A stretch of 64,000 nucleotides of DNA from Przewalskia tangutica (lineage: Eukaryota > Streptophyta > Magnoliopsida > Solanales > Solanaceae). This document shows, one piece after another, positions 1 to 11,640 of the stretch (its first letter is position 1; every line of letters starts with the position of its first letter). The notes under the pieces are model-generated. The model saw only the letters and a list, made by a program, of their open reading frames with translations. It ran no database searches and was not told the DNA's origin. Both the position numbers and the translations under genes were made by a program. The stretch covers positions 85,424,764 to 85,488,763 of the forward strand of contig CM056718.1 in NCBI GenBank assembly GCA_029844215.1. Direction: 5' to 3'.

Positions 1-928
1 GGTCATAGTAAACAGGCTGACGAAATCAGCCCATGTTCTTCTGGTCAGGACCACTTACTCGGCTGGGGATTATACTAGATTGTATAGCAGAGAGATTGGG
101 AGACTGCACGGGGTCCCTACATTTATTTATGATAGACAGATGAGCCCAGTTTACGGCTAACTTCTGGAGGTCTTTCCAGAAGGGGTTAGGGACACAGGTG
201 AGTCTCGATCGCGTTTCATCCTCGGCCGACGAAGCGTGCAGAGCGTACTATCCAGACACTTGAGGATATGCTGCGGGCCTGTGTTATTGATTTCAGACAC
301 AACAGCTACCATTTTAGCATTCAGATGGCGCCATATGAGGCTTTGTATGGGCGGAAGTGTAGGTCACCGATTGGTTGGGTCGACGTGGGCGAGGTTCAGT
401 TAGTTGGCCCAGACTTGATTCAGCAGGATGTGGATAATGTGAACCTTATCCAGGAGAGATTGTTAGCAGCTCAGAGCCGGCAGAAGTCTTATGCAGATAA
501 TCGGCGTCGATATTTGGAGTTTCAGATAGACGATTGGGTCTTCTTGAAGGTATCACCCATGAAGGGTGTGATGAGGTTCGGAAAGAAGGGGAAACTTAGC
601 CCAAGGTACATTGGGCCTTACCAGATCATCCGTAGAGTAGGCAAGGTTGCCTATGAGTTGGATCTGCCATCGGATTTAGAGGCGGTACATCCGGTCTTCC
701 ATGTTTCTATGTTGCAGAAGTGTATCGGAGAATCCCATAGCGATACTCGATCGCCAGGTCAGGCGACTGTGGACCAAGGATGTGGCTTCCGTCGAAGTCT
801 TGTGGCGGAATGATAATAGGGAGGAGATGACCTGGGAAGCAGAAGAGGACATGATGAGGAAGTATCCTCACTTATTTTCGGCACCTTCAGGTAATTCATT
901 TCCCTTACTTGTGAAGTATTTTGCTTAA
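1..928 (+). pseudogene. Integrase core end, C-terminal domain and chromodomain of element D
   Basis: Integrase joins retrotransposon cDNA to nuclear DNA, and the chromodomain of this clade is thought to steer insertion to heterochromatin. Positions 1-267 read as the part of the core around NRLTKSAH and RLHGVP but with frame breaks and a stop. The frame from 268 shows MAPYEALYGRKCRSPIGW, then FGKKGKLSPRYIGPYQIIRR and VHPVFHVSML. A second frame (to 928) carries VEVLWRNDNREEMTWEAEED and KYPHLF, the chromodomain-like end. Compared with the homologous frame at 38619-39215, about 20 codons are missing near 735, where the frame also changes. A further gap follows VIDFRH near 300, where the homologous frames have extra residues. 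The catalytic part is incomplete, so the gene is dead as read. Confidence 0.85.
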
Positions 929-1037
929 GTACTATTATGTGGCCACGTGTGACATTATTGGTATGTAGGGGTACTAAAAGGGAGACTTTGTCGCTATCTA
1001 TAAGATTGACTCCGAAAGAACATTCGGGGACGAATAT

Positions 1038-1054
1038 TTCTAAGGAGGGACGAA
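1038..1054 (+). other. Polypurine tract region of element D
   Basis: A purine-rich run (TCTAAGGAGGGACGAA) sits directly before the LTR start TGTTACGCC. This is where plus-strand DNA synthesis is primed in LTR retrotransposons. The same block occurs on the minus strand beside LTRs A, C and E, as CTAAGGGGGGGAGAA in A. The placement is clear; the exact primer ends are not. Confidence 0.6.
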
Positions 1055-1315
1055 TGTTACGCCCCGTAATTTCAAGAAAATAAGATTTGAAATTGGAAAG
1101 ATAAGTTGGCAAAAATGTTTTAGACAGATTTTGAGTCAACTTTGGAGTGCTATATATCCCAGTTTATTAAGAGTTTTTAGGTGTTTAAAAAGACTAATAT
1201 GAAGTTCGTTGAGTCTAGTTTCCAACGCAACAAACCGCTCGTCGATAGGACATCGGAGCGGAGAAGTATGGACGTTAGAAGTTCAGTTGGCAGAAGTGAA
1301 GGAAAAATATTCCAG

Positions 1316-1560
1316 TCAGGCGCCACAGCGCCACGGCGCCGGTTGCAGGGCCGCGGCACCATAAGTCCTGAAACTTTCTGAAGTTGCAGCGCCACGGCAC
1401 CGGCTGCAGGGCCGCGGCGCCGAGGCGGGATTTTTCGCAAAAAATGGGGAAAAATCAGAAGATATTTGTGTAAAGGCCTATGGGAGGGCGACAAGTGTCC
1501 CTCCCATCTTGTAGACCAAGAAAGGTCTTATATATTGACCAAGTCTTGCAAGACATGGTC
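1316..1560 (+). promoter_or_regulatory. Putative U3 promoter of LTR D
   Basis: GC-rich boxes of the type GGCGCC/GCCGCGGCGCC (1316-1425) precede a TATA-like stretch, CTTATATATTG, near 1528-1536. Straight after it lies an imperfect inverted repeat, GACCAAGTCTT-GC-AAGACATGGTC, at 1537-1560. The same order of boxes, TATA and palindrome occurs in LTR A, which supports a promoter role. No transcript evidence is available. Confidence 0.55.
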
Positions 1561-3091
1561 ATTTGCAAAGATTCATCCTAAAGGATTTCCTCTTCTCTTC
1601 TCCCTAAAAATTTTAAGAACCCTAAGCCTAGTGAAATTATTGGTGAGGCGGCAAGAAGATAAAGTGTTGATAAACTTGTAGAGGGTTCGTGTGGATGATT
1701 TTGACGAGAAAAGGAGTTGCGGAAAAAGGGCTATAGTGGGCGAAATCCTAAAGGTAAAATTCCCTATCCTCTTGGAAGTAAATTATGATACATGTAATAG
1801 TTGTTATTGATCATGTGAATTATACATTGATGTTGATAAGTGTTATAGAGTATTGGGAGCCTAAATCCGAACACGAGCTTATTAGCCATTGAAAGTACAA
1901 TATAAATTGGTCGATAGTTATAATCGTCGCATGTTGTCTAAATAAGAGATTATAGTTGTTGAGATTGGTTGCGACTATATAACATGTGAGAACGATGATA
2001 TGGATTAAAAAGGAATTGGAAAAGATTTTATGCGGTTGTACCTTGTAGTCGAAAATGATATTTAATATTGGACTGTTTTATATGAATTGTGGGGCAGAAT
2101 TTTATACGTCATGTAAGGTGTATAATATCTTTGATTGGTTGATGTGTTGAGCCTTAAATGTGGCATTTGGTTATTGGATTCGGGCCTTGAAAAAGGTGGA
2201 AAAGTACGTAGAAACAAAGGAAGTGATGTCCGGTTTTCCGTAGAATTTGGTGACTTTACACTTAGAATATTATACGCTTGAAGCTAGAAGTTAATAGACG
2301 TATTATGGTCATTATAGGTTGACATACTACGTACGGCATATTGGACTTAGCAAGTGGATTGAACAGAAGAGGTATGTGGAACTTTCTTATCTCTTGAGCA
2401 TGAGTAGTTGTAAATGTATAGTACGGTAGACGTACGAAATTTAAATGAACTTAGTTTCATTTGATATCCTTGACTTGTTTTAAGAATGTCCAAGTTGGTT
2501 GAGTTAGAGAATTAACTCACTTGTTTTAAAGGTTAAAGACATCTTAGTTTCTAAAGTTAAGAAACTTGATTTCTAAAGTTAAGAGACTTGAAGTATTTTG
2601 AAAGTATATGATACTTGGTTTTTGAAAGTATAAGTCTCTTGATTATAAAAAGAATGTAAGTGTCTAAAGCATAAAGTTAGTATAACGACTTTATGGGAAG
2701 TTGGTTATAATAACTTTATGAAAAGTTAAAAGAATGGTTTACTCTAGTGATGTAAATAAAGATAAATGACTTGAAATGAAGGAAGGCAGATTGATTTAAA
2801 GGCATCAATTGCTTAAAGTTTTAAAGTAAAAAGTCACTTGGTTTAGAAGCCTATAAATGTATTTCTAAAAGGTATTGTGACTTGTCTTGAAAGGTAGATA
2901 TGACTTGATACTACGGTTATTAGTATCTTGGAGTTTTATATGAAAAAGAGTCATTTTAAAAGAATAGAAATACATAGTACTTTGGGTTAAATTCCCGGAT
3001 TTTAGAATGACATGTTAGTGCCTTAAGTAAACTAAAATGAGAGTGTATATAAATAAGGCTAATAAGAAGTTAGGGGATTTCTTAACTTTCT

Positions 3092-3178
3092 TATGTTATG
3101 TATGATAAGTCGGTGGTGCTTATGTTATGTATGATAAGTCGGTGGTGCTTATGTTATGTATGATAGCCGGTTGTGCTA
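3092..3178 (+). repeat. 29-bp tandem repeat in LTR D, 3 copies
   Basis: Three adjacent 29-bp units start at 3092, 3121 and 3150, each beginning TATGTTATGTATGATA. The first two are identical and the third differs near its end. The reverse-complement version is repeated in LTR A near 19068-19190, 36746-36862 and 55200-55322. Confidence 0.85.
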
Positions 3179-3871
3179 GGTTATGTTATTCTTGCGGGGT
3201 AAACTCCCGGGTTACTACTTATTCCATAGATTTGCTACCCATGATGCGAGTGCGGCGTTTGTATTCATTGCGGGCCCACCGGGCCCATGCGGGTGAAATA
3301 GTCTCATGCGAGACGGATGACCTCATTGCGAGTCCACAGGATCTATGCGGGTGAAATAGTCTCAGGAGTAGGATTGCTTAATGATACTACGGGCGGGTGG
3401 TCCTACTTTGATCATGAGCCTCCTATTTTTATGCAGTAAAGTATACTCTTGTTTACTCTCATTGCTAGTAAGGCACAGTGTACTGTTACTTGAGTTATCA
3501 TACATGTCTCCAGCTTTATTTTAGACTTTATGATTTCATTACAGTACTTTCAGTTTCACATACTTGGTACATTTTGTACTGAACCTCCTTCGGGGGGCTG
3601 CGTTCATGCCACAGGTAGAGTCATACAGGTTGCGGATCCTCACTCTTAGGATCACTGTTCAGCTGTGGAGAAGCTTCATTACTCCTGAGGCTTATCCTTG
3701 GTTCAGATCCCTGGTAATGTCGGTTGTTGTACATTCAGGGGTATGGCGGGGCCCTGTCCCGTCACAGTTGTTATTCTTAGAGGTCTGTAGTCATGTCTTG
3801 TGGATTGGGTTGTAAAAAAAAAAGGGATGTAACTGATGTTTTTGGGTTATGTATATTTCACGGAAGGTAGC

Positions 3872-4844
3872 TGTCACAACCCGAACCCGGGCCCGTGACT
3901 GGTGCCTTACCCGGGCACCCAAGTAGACATACATCAGAGTAACCAGCGGAATATAAAACAAGACATGAAACAGTATGAAGTGAGAAACAGTTTACCTGAG
4001 AAAAGTGGCCTTTCGGCATATATATATATATATAAAAACTTGAACACGAACAGTTACATCCCTTTTACAAACTCGCCACAACAAGATTACTACGCACTCT
4101 AAGAATGTTATAATAACAACGACGGGACAGGGCCCCGTCATACCCCTGAATGTAAGTACCTACAACAACAGGGGACTATACCACAGATAAGCCTCCGGAG
4201 AAACGGAGCTTCCCAAAACGCTGAACTGTGATCCTAAGAGCGAGGATCGACGCGGTGTACCTACTGCGGCATGAACGCAGCCCAAGGAGGTCAAGATAAC
4301 TGGCACAAGTATGTGAAATCAAAATACAGAAATGAAATCATAATAGTCTATATAAAACAGAAGACATATATGATAACCAATTTACGATACACAATATGTA
4401 AGCAGTCATGTCAAGTCAGGGACTCACGCCCTTAAAGTCATCACTCAAATATAACTATGGGTCTCATGCCCATAATATCAATCATGCCCGTGGAATTCCT
4501 TCCTCACTGCCGGCAGTCCATGATATAAAAGCACCAAGGAATACACATGAACACCAGGTCCCACCTGTGTCATAATAAAACCGTACGGGGTAAGTACGAA
4601 GGCATAGCCGACTACTAAAACCCACAGTACCAACAATGCTATAAAACTGTATCACGAGGTCTTTCTAGACCGCGCCACATGATCGAAGCTGGCCACTCGC
4701 CCTCAGTATCACTGTGCGCGTCTGATCCTGGAACTTACCGCAGCTCCGCATAGGCCACCTAGGCCCGCATGAGGTATTCCTCGCATCGAGGGTAGCTACT
4801 CCCCGGCATCGTCCTGGACTCTCGTAGTCCGCATGGCCACATAG
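3872..4844 (-). repeat. LTR E1, first part (U5 side)
   Basis: It starts TGTCACAACCCGAACC, the reverse complement of the end of LTR F (GGTTCGGGTCGTGACA), and ends at catag, the 5-bp target duplication of element C. The equivalent stretch of the other LTR is 58061-58991. It includes a (TA)n run near 4018-4035 and the CCGCATGAGG-type short repeats near 4740-4840. No gene is seen. Confidence 0.85.
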
Positions 4845-5567
4845 TGTAACGACCCGTTCCGGGGCCCGTTACTGGTGCCTTACCCTGGGCACCCTAGTGA
4901 TACATACATCAGAGAAAATCAGCGGAACATAAAACATGAGTCATTTAACAAGGGATATAATAAATAAACAGGCCAACCAAAAACAGTTGCCTTCAGTATA
5001 TACATAAAACTCGAACGCTTTAATCCTTTTACAACCCCGCCCACAAGATTACTCTGCACTTAAGATATACACGACTATGACGGACAGGCCCGCCATACCC
5101 CGAATGTACAAGAACCTACAACTCGTGGAACACCTACTAAAAGATAAGCCTCCGAGAAACGGAGCTTCAAATGCGCTGAACAGTGATCCTATGAGCGATG
5201 ATCCACGACCGATGTACCTCTACATGCGGCATGAACGCGGCCCAGGAGGTCAAGATAACAGTACCAAGTATGTGAAATCAGCATAATATCAGAATGAAAT
5301 CATACTAGTCTATATAAAGCAGAGACATGTATGATAACCAAACTACGATTCACAACATAAAACAATCATCACTCCAATATAACTATGGGTCTCACGCCAC
5401 AACATCAATCGTTCGTATGGCCGCATGCCCCCGGAATATTGCATCGGTGTAGACATGTCCATGATGCAACAATAATACCAATGTCCCATGGCCACATGCC
5501 CCCGGAATTCTGCATCGGTGTAGACATGTCCATGTGACCTCAACAACAAGACAGGAATCCAAATGGA

Positions 5568-5885
5568 AGCATACCCGTGCGCTACGCATCGTGTCAGTAT
5601 GTCCAAAGGGAAACAATAAGACAACTGTCCAAATGGAAGCATGCCCGTGCGCTACGCATCGTGTCCGTATGTCCAAAGGGAAACAATAGACAGATTCCAA
5701 ATGGACGATACCCGTGCGCTACGCGTCGTGTCGATATGTCCAAAGGGAAATCACAAGGCGATAATCAAATGGAAACATACCCGTGCGCTACGATCGTGTC
5801 GAGATATCCAAAGCGACAACCACAAGACATTAACCAAAATGGAAGCATACCCGTGCGCTACGCATCGTGTCAGTATGTCCAAAGC
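5568..5885 (-). repeat. Minisatellite in LTR C1, about 5 units of 65-70 bp
   Basis: Units carry the core CCCGTGCGCTACG..CGTGTC then ATGTCCAAA, followed by an A-rich part with CAAATGGAAGCATAC. The core recurs near 5576, 5650, 5716, 5785 and 5858. The twin array in LTR C2 lies at 11308-11640, and a longer relative lies in LTR B. The repeated open frames across it are by-products of the repeat. Confidence 0.85.
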
Positions 5886-6377
5886 GATTAACAACAATAA
5901 TACAATCAACAGAACGCATCTGCGGAATTTCTCCGCCACCGCAAGACGTCAAGTAAGTTCTCAACCACCAACCGACCATCTATCGAGACGCGGTAACACG
6001 TAAACACAACGCTTGTACAATAAAGACTATCATCACAAGCATAGGCAAGTTTCACAACAACAAGCATAGGCAAGTTTCACACAACTCAAAGTACTTTCAT
6101 TTTATGCCAAAGTCCGGTTTTTAACCCCAAAGTACTACATACGTTAAGTTCTTTTAAAAGAGATCCATTACTTTTATAAAAGTCACCCGATACCGTAGTA
6201 TTAGAATGACCAACCCATCTTCCTTTTCAAAATCAAGTAACAACATTCCTTTCCTAAGTTCCGCTTGCCTAGTTTCAATTACTCAAGCTTATTTTCAAAT
6301 GGTTTCATAGTTCCCAAACTTAATCACTTGATTCCTTTTAGAACAATTGAGTAACATATGTCATATATGTGAGTAGT

Positions 6378-6560
6378 TTATTCTTGTTTATAACGATCTT
6401 ATTACAAATGACCATGATCTAGAAAATGTAATATCATTTTGTCTCATCTTAGCTTCTACATGCGGATGGAGGTTTCTACCGTTTTAATACAACACATCAT
6501 TATTCAATACATTTTCCTTTATTAACGCCGCATGGTCCTGTCGATACACATTCGATTTCC
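6378..6560 (-). repeat. Module shared by LTRs B, C, E and F
   Basis: A block of about 180-190 bp containing CATGATCTAG, GTAATA, TTAGCTTCTA and GATGGAGGTTTCTAC. It is much better conserved between the LTR families than its surroundings. Other copies: 12137-12320, 14879-15070, 23575-23765, 41327-41515, 63003-63190, and inverted at about 60700-60890. It carries no shared long ORF. Its role is unknown. Confidence 0.7.
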
Positions 6561-7767
6561 AAATCAAGAAACATTATTCCTTTAAAACCAAGTACTCATT
6601 ACTCACGAATGAGGTTTCACACAACATTCACATTAAAACAAATAAGTTAAGTCTCTTATCTTATAAGATCAAGTCTCTTAACTTCTAACATCAAGAAACC
6701 ATTTTCACTACATAAGGTCGTTATAACTAACTTCCCATAAAGCTATTATAACACCCTATGTTTTAAACCAACCAAATCACTTAGCACGTACGTCTACCGC
6801 ACTACATAGTTCACACATATCATGCTAGAAGAGATAGGAAGAGGTTCACATACCTCGCGACGATTTATCGACAATAAGCAAAATGCTCCAAGTACTACAA
6901 CCTTGCTAGCCCTTTCCACTCCTCGAGTAGAATACGCTACTCTTAGTACTTTCACCTATAAAGGTCACAAACGTCTATTAACCCCAAAACACAAGTTTTC
7001 TATCTTCTATAGAAAATTCGAAGACTCTCCCCACACAACAGAAATCTCCTCCTCTATCGAGGCCACCAAGCCAACCAAGGGGGTTTACACGCCTACCCTG
7101 ACGTGTACAATTCTACTCGAATACTACACAAGTCTACCGCACATACCCTATGTAAATACGATTCGATTCGATTCTTTATTCTTCAGCTTAAGTCAAAAGA
7201 CATTGCCGAATACTAAGTATAGTTCCATATATAGTATACTTCAACTATATACTCTAACAAACATGTAATTTCCAATTACAATAGAGGGACAAGATAATTA
7301 CCTCGATAAGCCCAAAATTATCCGAGTTTAATGTCGCTCCTGAGCAAGGTTTAGCTCCACTCCACGCGCTCCAAACCACTCCAAACAACCCTTAGAAGTT
7401 CTAACCAACTTCTACTCACATACTTCAACCAACTATGAAGATTTTCCTTAGGGTTTGGTTTGAGACTAAAAGGACAAAAGGTAGTATTTCCGGACTCTAC
7501 GTAAAGAGGTATCTTTGGAATACTACAAGGTACAAGGCTAAGGTATTTTGGGCATTATAACAATACTTGGAAGACAACTTTCTACCAAGGGGGGGGGGGT
7601 AGGCTCGGCTAGCACAACTAGGCTAGGGGGAGGGGGGTGTTCTCGGCCAAGGGCCTCTTTCTAAGGGGGAGAAGGGAGTTGGACGAGAGCAACAACAAGG
7701 GAGAGGGAGGGATTTCAAGACTTAGACAAAGTGAGGAGTGAATGAATAAGTCTTCACAAGGGAGGGG

Positions 7768-7776
7768 TATTTATAG
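7768..7776 (-). promoter_or_regulatory. TATA box of LTR C1
   Basis: The minus strand reads CTATAAATA followed by a C-rich run, a strong plant TATA box. It is about 0.68 kb from the LTR start and marks the probable U3/R boundary. The same motif is at the same place in LTRs B, C2, E and F. Confidence 0.7.
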
Positions 7777-8449
7777 CAAAGCCAAAGGCCAACCAATGGC
7801 CAAGATCTAGCCAAGTGCTACACAAGTGTAAGGCCAAGATCAAGCCAAGTGCACCCTAACCCTACTCCACAAATCCTCACAAATATCTACACAAATATCT
7901 ACCACAACTTGCCCATCAATTCGCCCTACACCGCCTTTTCAGTCCACCAACGAGGGTGCCAAGTGTTGCCCTCTCGTTGGTCCAAAACGCCCGCCTCTCG
8001 GAAAAATTCGCAAAAATACTAAATGACATAGCCGAATTTTCCCTTCGTAGCTTAGTAAAACGCTTCGCCTAAAAACGACTCTAATCGTGTCACAGGCACA
8101 ATAAATATTTCGCCAAGGTGCCACACGGGGTGACACGTGTCGCTCGATTCGCCTGAATATTTCGTCTTCCAAAATATCCAAAATACCGGAAATCTCAAAA
8201 CAAAGCTGCTCACAAAATCAGAATTTCTCCCGTGGCCCCACGTGACCATTTCCAAAATAAAATCTCAAAATTCTAATATAATCTATGAAGTCCAAATACC
8301 AAACTGGGAATCCAATTCCCATTAACGAACCTTTTCTTCACAAATAACCGAAACTTTTCCACGAAAACTCACATCTTTCTTTCTTTTCAAAATTTCGCCA
8401 GACTCGCACGCACGCCCTCACATACATACCCCGCAACTACGGTATAACA

Positions 8450-9215
8450 TTCTCCTTCCTTAGAAACATTCGTCCCGAATGTTCCTTCTCAAGACGGATA
8501 TCGATGAAGTTCCTCTAACAAGTTGTCAACGCCACGCCGCCACGAAATAACACACGTTATCTTCCTCCCTTACTCGCCAGACTTCTCGAACACTAGAACT
8601 CTCCCAAGACGCACCATACTTCAGCCATTACTCCGCTCTCAAAATCTCCGAGTCACTACCTCCAAACTTGGTCATCTTACTAACCTCAAACTTCCTTAAG
8701 GCCATTCCCGCCTTTACGAACCGCTCGTCGAACGCGCCCACGAACTCATACGATGATCATACAAACTGGGCCTAGCATCCTCGTGACCCTACCACCGCGG
8801 GACCACCTAACCGACTTCACCCCAAACCGGTTACGGGTTGACCCGCAAATGGTCCTCAACCCGACCCCCAACCGCCAAACTCTTGTTCCCGATCCAAACA
8901 ATCTTACTAATTCACATCATGAAAGCTACCACTTCCATCTCACACTACCCGTGGACTTATCACACAAATAAATCCCACGCATACTACTACTCGATAAGTG
9001 GTCAAAAATAAATCTTTAACTCAAGACGACCTTACCCCTAAGGTCTCGCCGTGACATAGTCTAAGGTTCACACTTACCATGCCCCCACACGTATCCTCCC
9101 AACTAACCATACATTCTAACTCACACATATCACAATGCTATCCGCATAGCACACAATAATGAGACCATCATAACCAAAGATACCAAAACTCTGAGGGTTA
9201 AGGATATACCAAGCT
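8450..9215 (-). other. Non-coding 3' part of element C internal region
   Basis: It starts with the polypurine-tract side (TCTCCTTCCTTAGAAACATTCGTCCCGAATG on the plus strand, an imperfect palindrome around ACATTCG). From about 8725 it carries a stretch that matches element E at 17641-18154 (CACGAACTCATACGATG, CTCGTGACCCTA, CGGGTTGACCC..CTCAACCCGAC). No protein domain was recognised on either strand. The 72-codon plus-strand ORF at 8753-8971 has no recognisable match and I do not call it a gene. Confidence 0.6.
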
Positions 9216-10414
9216 ACCGCTCCACTCTAATCATAGGCTCACTCGCAGGCGATAGTCAGAAGCGTGATGAACCACCACAGATCCCGGCGTCGAGTCGTAA
9301 CATCCGCGCTCCTTGGTCGGACAGCCTCGCAAATGGCCCTCGCTGGCCGCATGTAAAACAAACTCCCAATCTAGCACGACACTCTCCAAAATGGAGTCTA
9401 CCACAATGGTCACAACGAGGTAGGTGGCTTCACCGTTAACACCCCGCTCGCCGAAATCAACCTCGAGCCCCGACCGCCTCAAGACGCGGAGGACTACTCT
9501 GCATCGCGGGGTATATAACTAGCTCGCTGCCGAGGCGGTCCGCCTCGAAAGCCACCAGCGACCTCGCCGCCCGCCTCTTCTCGCTGATCCGTGTCATTCC
9601 GCCGACCCTCCGTGCCTCACATCCTAGTGCATGAGCTCGCATGCGGGCAATGTCCATGCCCTACCAAGAGAAACACCCGCACAAGATTCGCCATATAATC
9701 ATCAAGCCCGCGACGAGCGATGCACTCCTATCCTCCATATTCGCAACTAGCGCAGTGGACATATCGAGCCAAAGAATCGAACTCGACATTGTACTCCCGA
9801 CGGCGCCTCGCCTCTCAAGAACAAAAATCTTACTGCCCTCCTCATCCGCGGAGGCAAGAAGTGCGTGAGGAAAGCCCCCAAAACTCATCCCATATCACTG
9901 AGGTGCATGCTCTCCCGAAAGCTCCTATGAATCAAACCAATCGATCGCGGTATCACGCACCGATGCGAACCAAAGGTCACGCACTGCTTCAAGCTCGATC
10001 ACCCGTGACGATCCGTCAGAATCGCCGGATGAACTCGCGGATCATCCTCGTGCCTCGACCCATAAAACTCAAGCGCTACAACTCGTAAAGTCCCGTAGCC
10101 TCAAACTATCTCGCCGGCGAATCCATCGTGCATCGAACCGAATCGCCGTGATCCACTGCTCTCATATCCGCCACAACCGCCAATAATCGCCATCTCTCGT
10201 GACCCATCTCCCGCCTGCATCGCGGACCGAGGCTCGTGCATCAGTAGTCTCATCGCCATCGCCGCGCTTCTAAACTCGCTGGCCGGGCGCGCCGCTAAAC
10301 CCGGGCCGTCAAGCACAACCTCGTGTATCGCTCGCTCGCGCTCGCATTCTCTCAGATCTCACTAGCAGCACTCGGCCGCTTGCCCTTCGGGCTCGTTGCT
10401 CTCGCGCGAGGCAT
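9216..10414 (-). pseudogene. gag remnant of element C
   Basis: Gag packages the element RNA into virus-like particles in the cytoplasm. The start is placed at 10412-10414 (minus-strand ATG, giving MPRARATSPKGKR), which matches the basic N-terminus MPPRKATAAQKGK of the element A gag. The middle matches in broken frames: MEDR followed by VAGLMI near 9740-9660 (compare VADMEDRVHRYVTGLDDHLAEI in A). A CCHC-like stretch, EGHLRGCPTKER, lies near 9310-9350, but its first cysteines are not in clean spacing. Several frameshifts break it, many at places where the A copy has CTG, CAG or CCTGG. No protease follows. Confidence 0.7.
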
Positions 10415-10594
10415 AATCGTAAAACGAGATACGCCGAGGTACAACTTACAACACAACTCTAAGGCACGATCTCGGAATGAGAAGAATGGAAACTAATCCT
10501 AAATGTCTCAGCCTCCGATTATAGATGTGGTGCACAACACATCGATAATCAAGACTCTACTAGACACGGTTCAGACACTTTCCGAGGATTAATC

Positions 10595-10605
10595 GCTCGA
10601 TACCA
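10595..10605 (-). other. Primer binding site of element C, one base short
   Basis: The minus strand reads TGGTATCGAGC, five bases inside the LTR edge. The two A units have TGGTATCAGAGC, the standard site complementary to the 3' end of initiator-Met tRNA. One A of CAG is missing here, in the same way as at 58046-58056 in element E. Confidence 0.8.
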
Positions 10606-11307
10606 CTTTTGTAACGACTGCCCGGCCCGCATCGTGCCTTACCCCGCACCCTAGTGATACATACATCGAGAAAATCAGCGGAACATAAAACATGAGTCAT
10701 TTAACAAGGGATATAATAAATAAACAGCAACCAAAAACAGTTTTCAAGATATACATAAAACTCAATAGCTTTAATCTTTTACAACCCCGCCACAACAAGA
10801 TTTACAGCACTCTAAGATATACATGACTATGACGGACAGGCTCGCCATACCCCCGAATGTACAAGAACCTACAACTCGTGGAACACCTACTAAAAGATAA
10901 GCCTCCGAGAAACGGAGCTTCAAATGCGCCAATCAGATCCTATGAGCGAGGATCCACGATCGATGTACCTCTACTGCGGCATGAACGCAGCCGGGCGAGG
11001 TCAAGATAACAGTACCAAGTATGTGAAATCAGCATAACATCAGAATGAAATCATACTAGTCTATATAAAGCAGAGACATGTATGATAACCAAACTACGCT
11101 CACAACATAAAACAATCATCACTCCAATATAACTATGGGTCTCACGCCCACAACATCAATCGAGTTCGTGATTATGGCCGCATGCCCTAATATCAGACGG
11201 TAGACATGTCCATGATGCAACAATAATACCAATGTCCCATGGCCACATGCCCCTGACTCGTGACGGTAGACATGTCCATGTGACCTCAACAACAAGACAA
11301 AGAATCC

Positions 11308-11640
11308 AAATGGAAGCATACCCGCGCGCTTACGATCGTGTCGTGATGTCCAAAGGGAAACAATAAGACAACATTCCAAATGGACGATACCCGCAGCGCT
11401 ACGATCGCGGTCGGTATGTCCAAAGGGAAACAATAGGACAGATTCCAAATGGACGATACCCGCAGCGCCACGATCGTGTCGATATGTCCAAAGTGGAAAT
11501 CACAAGGCGATAATCAAAATGGAAACATACCCGCGCGCTACGATCGTGTCGATATATCCAAAGCGATTAACCACAAGACCTTAACCAAAATGGAAGCATA
11601 CCCGCAGCGCTACGATCGTGTCGGTATGTCCAAAGCGATT
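11308..11640 (-). repeat. Minisatellite in LTR C2, about 5 units
   Basis: Same array as 5568-5885. Cores ATCGTGTCG..ATGTCCAAA recur near 11333, 11405, 11473, 11541 and 11613. Where LTR C1 reads CGCATCGTGTCAG, this copy often reads CGATCGTGTCG, a difference again centred on CAG-type sites. Confidence 0.85.

Larger units (their letters stand above)
1..3871 (+). mobile_element. Element D: 3' part of a Ty3/gypsy chromovirus
   Basis: This is the right-hand part of a plus-strand LTR retrotransposon: an integrase tail with a chromodomain-like end (1-928), a purine-rich tract and an LTR that starts TGTTACGCCCCG at 1055. The 5' half lies before the window. The LTR is cut at 3871 by element E, so its last few dozen bases should lie beyond the right end of the window. 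Family placement (Tekay/Del chromovirus) rests on the chromodomain-like end and on similarity to the fuller pol of element A. It is the oldest layer of the nest. Confidence 0.85.
1055..3871 (+). repeat. LTR of element D, right end cut by element E
   Basis: It begins TGTTACGCCCCG, the usual start of these LTRs, and runs 2.8 kb until TGTCACAACCC of element E interrupts it. It contains GC-rich boxes (about 1316-1425), a TATA-like stretch with an imperfect palindrome (1528-1560), AT-rich sequence (about 1760-3080), a 29-bp tandem repeat (3092-3178) and a block (3230-3370) of GGGTGAAATAGTCTC-type repeats that is the reverse complement of repeats in LTR A. It is therefore related to LTR A rather than to LTRs B, C or E. 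I see no gene in it. Confidence 0.85.
4845..8449 (-). repeat. LTR C1 (3' LTR of element C)
   Basis: It starts TGTAACGACCCG and ends ACGGTATAACA. On the minus strand this gives the usual TGTTATACC...GGTCGTTACA ends. It is 3.6 kb long and closely matches 10610-14210. It contains a minisatellite (5568-5885), the shared LTR module (about 6378-6560), a G-rich stretch (7591-7640) and a TATA box (7768-7776). The plus-strand ORF at 6822-7268 is broken in the twin LTR and is taken as chance. Confidence 0.9.

Noticed and set aside
6822..7268. 148-codon plus-strand ORF
   Set aside because: It lies antisense in LTR C1 and is broken by indels in LTR C2 (12583 onward). No recognisable domain.
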